From the NCBI GenBank assembly GCA_002433075.1, contig DJHM01000030.1, positions 104,570 through 168,569 of the forward strand: a DNA stretch of 64,000 nucleotides, written 5' to 3'. Below are positions 61,056 through 64,000 of the stretch, piece by piece. This stretch comes from Latescibacteria bacterium UBA6620 (GTDB taxonomy: Bacteria > Latescibacterota > UBA2968). Position 1 is the first letter of the stretch; each line of letters starts with the position of its first letter. The translations under genes were made by a program, and so were the position numbers. The notes beneath the pieces were generated by a model. The model had not been told where the DNA came from and made no database searches. It saw only the letters and a list, made by a program, of their open reading frames with translations.

Positions 61056-62882
61056 GTGGGATCGAAAGCCACGCACATCCGCAACATTGCCATCATCGCG
61101 CACGTCGATCACGGGAAGACGACCCTCGTCGATGGAATGCTTCACCAGACCAACGTCTTCCGTGATAACCAGCAGGTCGACGAGCGGGTTCTCGATTCGA
61201 ACGACCTCGAACGGGAGCGAGGCATCACCATCACCGCCAAGAACACCGCGGTTTTCTACGAACAGACCACGATCAACCTCGTCGACACACCGGGCCACGC
61301 CGATTTCGGGAGCGAGGTCGAGCGCATCCTCAATATGGTCGACGGCGTGCTCCTCCTCGTCGATGCCGTCGAGGGCCCGATGCCACAGACCCGGTTCGTG
61401 CTCCGTCACGCCCTCCAGCGCGGACTGAAAGCCATTCTGGTCGTCAACAAGATCGATCGGCACGCGGCACGCCCCGACTGGGTCGTCAACGAAACGTTCG
61501 ATCTCTTCGTCGAACTCGGCGCCACAGACGAGCAGGCCGACTTCCCGGTCGTCTACACACGGGCGCTCGAGGCAAGAGCAGGCCACAGTCCCGAGGATCT
61601 CGCTGACGACCTTCGCCCTCTGTTCGAAACGATCGTCGACTACATCCCTGAACCCGTCGTCGACAGCGAAGCACCGGCCCGTCTTCTTGTCACCACACTC
61701 AACTACAGCAGCTACGTTGGAAAAATCGCCATCGGCCGGCTCTCCAGCGGGATGCTCGAACCCGGGCAGCCCATCGTCCTCGTGACCGAGGACCAGCCCC
61801 GACCCGGCCGTGTCGGGGAGGTCTTCACGTTCCGGAACCTGCAACGCGAAGCCCAGGAGGCCGTCTATGCCGGCAGCATCGTTGCCGTATCAGGCATCGA
61901 GGACGTGTCCATCGGGGACACCATCGCCGCACCCGAGGACCCACGCCCCCTCCCGCGCATCGAGGTGGAACAACCGACAGTGCGGATGACATTCAGCGCG
62001 AACACAAGTCCTTTCTCTGGCCGATCAGGAAAGTTCCTTACCGGCCGTCAGATTCGGGCGCGACTCGTTCGGGAGCTGGAGAGCAACGTCGCCCTCCGAA
62101 TGGAAGAAACCGAGACCGCTGGCGAATGGGTCGTTTCGGGACGGGGCGAACTCCACCTCGCCATCTTGATCGAAACGATGCGGCGCGAGGGATACGAGTT
62201 TTCCGTCAGCCAGCCGCAGGTTATCTACCGTGAAGGTGATCGCGGCCAGAGGCAGGAGCCGTTCGAAGAAGTCTACATCGAGATTCCCAGAGACTGCGTA
62301 GGCCCCGTCACTGAGATGGTCAACCGACGCAAGGGGACGTTGACCGACACTCGCCACGCCGACGACGGTACGGTTCACAGCACCTATCTCATTCCGACGC
62401 GAGGGATGCTGGGATTCCGGCAGCCCTTCCTGACCTCGACCCAGGGAAACGGAATCTTCCACAGCGTATTCGAGAAATATGACGACTACGCGGGCCCCAT
62501 CGAGTCGAGCGACTTCGGATCCCTCGTCTCCCAGGACACCGGTCCGGCAACGGCATACGCACTCACCAACCTGCAGCAAAGAGGCACGTTCTTCGTCCCG
62601 CCCGGGGAGGACGTATACAGCGGCCAGGTCATCGGACAGCACATCCGCAGTGGTGATCTCACGATCAACGTGTGTAGAGCCAAGGTCGGCACGGGCCACC
62701 GAACAAGACCCACCAAAGACGCCGAACACCTCGCCCCCCATCGTACGATGTCACTCGACGACGCGATCGAGTACCTGGATACGGATGACCTGCTGGAGGT
62801 AACCCCGGACGCACTACGCATCCGAAAGAAGGAACTGCGTCACGAAATCCGGGAAAAAGCCGCCAAGCGTGCAGAGTTGTAG
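61056..62882 (+). CDS. bipA: GTPase BipA/TypA
   Basis: The GTG at 61056 follows CGGGGA and gives 608 residues, typical length; the extra upstream ORF part is unlikely. GTPase motifs: AHVDHGKTT (G1), RERGITI (G2), DTPGHADFG (G3), NKID (G4). The EF-G-like domains and the BipA C-terminal domain are present (RGMLGFRQPFLTSTQGNGIF, QRGTFFVPPGEDVYSGQVIG). BipA binds the 70S ribosome and helps 50S assembly and growth under stress and cold. Confidence 0.96.
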   Translation: MGSKATHIRNIAIIAHVDHGKTTLVDGMLHQTNVFRDNQQVDERVLDSNDLERERGITITAKNTAVFYEQTTINLVDTPGHADFGSEVERILNMVDGVLLLVDAVEGPMPQTRFVLRHALQRGLKAILVVNKIDRHAARPDWVVNETFDLFVELGATDEQADFPVVYTRALEARAGHSPEDLADDLRPLFETIVDYIPEPVVDSEAPARLLVTTLNYSSYVGKIAIGRLSSGMLEPGQPIVLVTEDQPRPGRVGEVFTFRNLQREAQEAVYAGSIVAVSGIEDVSIGDTIAAPEDPRPLPRIEVEQPTVRMTFSANTSPFSGRSGKFLTGRQIRARLVRELESNVALRMEETETAGEWVVSGRGELHLAILIETMRREGYEFSVSQPQVIYREGDRGQRQEPFEEVYIEIPRDCVGPVTEMVNRRKGTLTDTRHADDGTVHSTYLIPTRGMLGFRQPFLTSTQGNGIFHSVFEKYDDYAGPIESSDFGSLVSQDTGPATAYALTNLQQRGTFFVPPGEDVYSGQVIGQHIRSGDLTINVCRAKVGTGHRTRPTKDAEHLAPHRTMSLDDAIEYLDTDDLLEVTPDALRIRKKELRHEIREKAAKRAEL

Positions 62883-62956
62883 CCTTTTCTTTCCCAGGAT
62901 GAATCGCCTATTTTACTCCCTGGCCCTTCGCTCCAAATCTCTGAAAATCGAGCTCG

Positions 62957-64000
62957 ATGACACGACGGGTAACCCTCTATCTCGCCGTTCTGATCCTCTG
63001 CCTGCCCTCGATCAGCCGAGGAGACGCCGTCCCGCTGACCAGAGGCGAGTACCGGCTCGGCGATTCCCCTCAGACGCCTGAATCGGGTCTCGCCTGGCTG
63101 ACCGCCGAACTCGACAGCCCCGAGTGGCGGCCCTTCGACCTGGTTGACGGGCACCCTTCCAACGGATTCCATCACGCCTGGCGTCGATATCGACTTCCTG
63201 ACCGGACCTTCGAAGATCCCACGCTCCTGATCCGAGAGCCACCCGCCTTCGAGGCCCATCTGGGCGGCCGATTGATCTATAAGGCCGGTCAGCTCCACGC
63301 GGATACACAAAACAAAGTGATGCATCACGTGTGGCACCTCGTGCAGTTGCCGGAAGAAGTGGCCGGAAAGACGCTGTTCATCCGGGCCTACTCGGAGCAT
63401 CCACACTGGCTCGAACACCCCTGCAATGTTTCCATCGGTTCTTCAACCGACCACTTCCTGTCGATGGTTCGAAGGGAACTCCCCCAGACCATCGTCAGTG
63501 CATTCCTTCTTCTGATCGGTCTGGGTTATATTTACATCTACCTTCGCCGCGGCGAACCCGCCGCAGTCTCGCTCGCGGTTCTATCCGGATGAGTCGGACT
63601 GTTCTCATTGATGCACGCGGACATCGCCTGGATGATCTTCAGGCCCTCCCTTCTCACGTGGTATGTACCACACGTCCCGTTGTTCGTTTTTCCGATCGGG
63701 CTGTGGTTGTTCTTGAGCGACCTGGTGGGCGGTCGTTGCCGAGCGATGAGACACTTGGCTCTGGCGCAGGGCATCATCGCCCTGGTTGCCATGCTCCTCG
63801 ACGTCACATATATCTACCCGATGCTGATGACCACGCCATATATGGTCGTCCTGTCTCTGAGCCTGTTCTTAAGCGCAGGTGCCACATTTTATTTCCTCAG
63901 CCAGAACAGAGTTTCGGATCGGTCAGACACCCACGACAGGAGGCTCGTCCTCGCGGGTTACGGGGTCCTCACTCTGGCTGCGACCCACGATCTGCTGGCC
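62957..64000 (+). CDS. 7TM-DISM-like membrane protein, internal TGA, cut by the window end
   Basis: The N-terminal signal (RVTLYLAVLILCLPSISRG) is followed by an extracellular domain resembling 7TMR-DISMED2 (about residues 25-170; AWRRYRLPD, LFIRAYSEHPHW). Membrane helices begin at SAFLLLIGLGYIYIYL. TGA at 63590-63592 stops the frame after AVLSG, yet the same frame continues to the window end with further helices (VGLFSLMHADIAWMIF, LSLSLFLSAGATFYFL). These are usually sensors with a C-terminal kinase or GGDEF domain. The stop is probably a mutation or sequence error. Confidence 0.7.

Noticed and set aside
1..64000. Genetic code with reassigned stop codons
   Set aside because: TAA, TAG and TGA all also end ordinary genes here and all three occur as internal stops, so no one codon is reassigned.
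1..64000. CRISPR arrays, tRNA, rRNA, IS elements, prophage
   Set aside because: I saw no regularly spaced repeats, no cloverleaf or rRNA sequence, no transposase or integrase and no phage structural gene. Short or diverged RNA genes could escape reading by eye.

Overview
The window is about 64 kb of gene-dense bacterial chromosome with high G+C content, many GTG starts and many 1-14 base gene overlaps. I see no tRNA, rRNA, phage, IS element or CRISPR array. Several traits fit an uncultured Gram-negative of the FCB/Latescibacteria/Poribacteria kind: a TPR lipoprotein with a YYNTFYNAKK-like N terminus and TonB C-terminal repeats, calcium-loop (dockerin-like) repeats joined to a YVTN propeller, RlpA, a LysM amidase, a 7TM-DISM-like protein, an M29 peptidase and paired proteins of unknown function. 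That placement is inference from gene content only.

Layout. 1-10 kb (+): carB (in two ORFs), two TonB/TPR envelope proteins, pyrK-pyrD and rlpA, so pyrimidine synthesis plus envelope genes. 10-14 kb (-): a lysine-rich protein, a calcium-loop/propeller protein, a degenerate GGDEF protein, a SpoU methyltransferase, two small membrane proteins and a CMD-family protein. 14-25 kb: S1-like protein, GGQ rescue factor, a coiled-coil protein, thiL-hisA, M29 peptidase, ParA, copper ATPase and LysM amidase.

25-31 kb holds the most interesting unit. PspA is followed, with no gap above about 30 bases, by a membrane/winged-helix protein, small PspB-like membrane proteins, an ECF sigma factor, a soluble TPR histidine kinase and an NtrC-type sigma-54 activator. 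A strong sigma-54 promoter element (GG-N10-GC) lies about 70 bases upstream of pspA. The operon therefore appears to encode the activator of its own promoter. A decayed RsbU-like phosphatase gene follows it.

32-40 kb: thiI, an SDR gene, cupin, a CinA-like protein, a methyltransferase, a LysR regulator divergent from myo-inositol-1-phosphate synthase across a palindromic operator, and metF. 40-48 kb (-): a B12-binding radical SAM protein and a Tes/MJ0619-like radical SAM protein (possible membrane-lipid chemistry), then a tight operon of two epimerases, a homoserine-dehydrogenase-like/SAF protein and a PLP desulfhydrase-like enzyme. 48-58 kb: sugar and amide type accessory enzymes, an MFS exporter, SurE and two tandem paralogs of an unknown family. 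58-64 kb: two GNATs, Nudix, isochorismatase, BipA and a truncated 7TM-DISM protein.

Reading-frame damage is frequent. Four genes carry an apparent single-base deletion (coiled-coil gene, metF, a methyltransferase, a GNAT). Premature stops of all three types sit in frame in carB, a small psp gene, the RsbU-like gene, the SDR gene and the last gene. Damage in housekeeping genes suggests that part of it is sequence or consensus error. The RsbU-like gene, with several lesions, looks like a genuine pseudogene.
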